Source: Hyaloscypha bicolor E (taxonomy: Eukaryota; Ascomycota; Leotiomycetes; Helotiales; Hyaloscyphaceae). Taken from it: 64,000 bases of DNA. The position numbers were made by a program, and so were the translations under genes. Where the stretch lies: the NCBI RefSeq assembly GCF_002865645.1, contig NW_020194541.1, positions 475,181 to 539,180 of the forward strand, written 5' to 3'. Under the pieces are notes generated by a model. The model did no database searches and was not told the DNA's origin. It was given only the letters and a program-made list of their open reading frames with translations. Below are positions 62,311 to 64,000 of this stretch, piece after piece; positions within the stretch are counted from its first letter, which is position 1; each line of letters begins with the position of its first letter.

Positions 62311-64000
62311 TTATAATATTATATATAAGTTTTCTTTATAAATAATAAAATATATTAGTAAATAAGGCTCTAATTTTTTAAGCTAGGATAAAATAGTAAA
62401 GTATAAAAAAACTAACCGGATTATTAGTAAATCTTATTAATAAAAGTATATATATAAATACTATTATTTATAATCTATAATTTATTTATTATTTAGCTTA
62501 TTTTATAGTATTATAAATAGTTATTTATTTACTATTTACTTATCTATTATAGTTATATAATAAATAAGACTAAGCTTCTTATATATATAAATAACTTTAG
62601 TAATTAAAGCTATATAGCTATAATTCTTAAAATTCTTAAGTATTTCCTTATTTATATTTTCTAGATAATATAGAATTATAATCTATATATAAAGAAAAGA
62701 TATATTTAAATATTTTATTTTTATAATTAGTATTTAATTATATAGATATTAATATTAATTTTCTATAAATCTTTTAATTTTATTATAATTATTTTATATA
62801 AGCTTATTTAATAATAGTATTATAATATAGTAAAAGATTTATAAAGTATTATAGTATTTTAATATAATTAAATAAGATATTAATAATATTAATATATTAT
62901 AAGTTTAGGCTATATATTATTATTATAAAGTACTTTTAGTAATATAAGTACTAAATTACTAGAGTCATAATAAGATATATTATAATAGGAATTTGATTAT
63001 TATATAGATTTTGGACTATATATAAGTATTAGATATATAGGTAGAGATAAAGAAAATAGGAAGCTAAATAAATAGAAGTAATAATCTTAAAACTCTTAGT
63101 ACTAGTAATAAAATAATATAAATAATTAAAAATAAGAGGCTTTAAAAATTAATATTTTAGGAAGGCTAATTATATATATAAATAAAGGTCTTATATAATT
63201 CCTTAAACTAGTACTAGTATACCTAGAAAGCAGGATATATAATAGTAGTTATAAAATAAGAAAGAAAAAATTCTATTATATAGCTTTTCCCTATTATTTA
63301 TAATTATTCCCTAATTATAATAAAGAATATACTAAGCCCGTATAAGTATAAAGCCTAATAGAACCTAGAAACCCAAATAGTTTCTAAAGAAACCTATAAC
63401 TTATATTTAAGATTCTTTGTACTTCTCTTATTTCTCTATTTTTTCCTAAGAAAAGAATATAAATATAATAATAATAATTATAATAGAATTATATATATTT
63501 TCTATAACTAGTAAAAGCTTATAATAAAAGGAAAAAGCTATATCCTAGTAGTTATAAAGAAATAATATTAGCTTTATTTCCTCCTATATCTGAGATATTT
63601 AATCTTTTCTTTCTTTTTTTCCTAGATAAGTATTCTAGTATAATATTTTTATTTTCGGGTTCTTTATATATCTTTAATTCTCTTATTTCTCTTTTCTAAA
63701 AATATTACTATCTCTAATATAATAGTACTAAGTATCTTGCCTTCTAGCCTTTCTTTCTATTTTATTTAATATTTTATCTAATTCTCTTACTTCTTCTATA
63801 ATAGTACTATCTTTATATAAATTATTTCTAAAAGAAAAGAACCCTATAATAAATATTAGATAAATTTCTTTATTATAAAAAGGTCTCTTTTTCTTATTTC
63901 TAATAATTTTCTTTTTTTTTTAATAATAACCTTAATCTTTTCTATTCTTTATTTATATCCGACTTCTATATCTATTAATTATTATATTTGCCTCTCCTAA

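Larger units (their letters stand above)
54190..64000. repeat. RIP-degraded AT-rich block (right)
   Basis: Nearly 10 kb of very AT-rich, CpA/TpG-poor sequence reaching the window end. It contains no ORF of gene quality. T-rich tracts dominate 55.8-57.0 kb on the plus strand. At 61.83-62.31 kb the plus strand reads as a protein-like frame if stops at former Gln codons are ignored. Its family was not identified. Confidence 0.85.

Noticed and set aside
1..64000. CRISPR arrays, operons, ribosome binding sites, tRNA and rRNA genes
   Set aside because: The DNA is eukaryotic. The short repeats found are micro- or minisatellites without spacers, and no tRNA or rRNA fold or sequence was recognised by eye.
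54190..64000. Centromere
   Set aside because: AT richness alone fits RIP-degraded repeats equally well; chromatin data would be needed to argue for a centromere.

Overview
The window looks like a chromosome segment of a filamentous ascomycete (Pezizomycotina). The genes have short GT-AG introns of about 50-160 bp with CTAAC/CTGAC-type branch sites. Gene families are typically fungal: a lipase-3, a cytochrome P450, a highly reducing PKS with a trans enoyl reductase, a Zn2Cys6 regulator, a C2H2 regulator and a DUF7702-like membrane protein. The flanks are extremely AT-rich, almost devoid of CpA/TpG, and full of TpA. This is the signature of repeat-induced point mutation (RIP). I cannot name the species.

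Layout. 1-19.0 kb is a RIP-degraded block with at least two Ty3/gypsy elements in opposite orientation: minus-strand pol at about 4.1-5.6 kb and a plus-strand RNase H at about 13 kb. 19.0-28.2 kb is a small host island with remnants of a DUF2235-like gene and an alpha/beta-hydrolase. It was invaded by a three-level nest of DNA transposons: a hAT element (20059-27262, perfect 8-bp target duplication), a Ginger-like integrase-type transposon inside it (23544-27181, long TIRs, 4-bp target duplication), and a 796-bp non-autonomous hAT-like element inside that (24379-25174). 28.2-31.3 kb holds an apparently intact secreted lipase between two AT-rich patches.

32.0-41.3 kb is a decayed secondary-metabolite cluster. 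It has a P450 (minus strand) divergent from a LovC-type trans enoyl reductase (plus), followed by a highly reducing PKS of the LovB/PKS-NRPS type (plus; KS-AT-DH-cMT, truncated after cMT). All three carry frameshifts and/or stop codons. Together they would have made a methylated, partly reduced polyketide chain. I infer they no longer do.

41.5-54.0 kb carries apparently intact minus-strand genes: a four-exon C2H2 regulator tail-to-tail with the broken PKS, a Zn2Cys6 regulator, a seven-helix membrane protein and a protein with a HET-like C-terminus. Between them are gene remnants and a clean solo LTR with a perfect 5-bp target duplication. 54.2-64 kb is a second RIP-type AT block with microsatellites and no intact gene.

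The most interesting material is the nested transposon stack, including the Ginger-like element, and the coordinated decay of the PKS/ER/P450 cluster beside intact regulators. All calls are by eye from the sequence; no database search was run.
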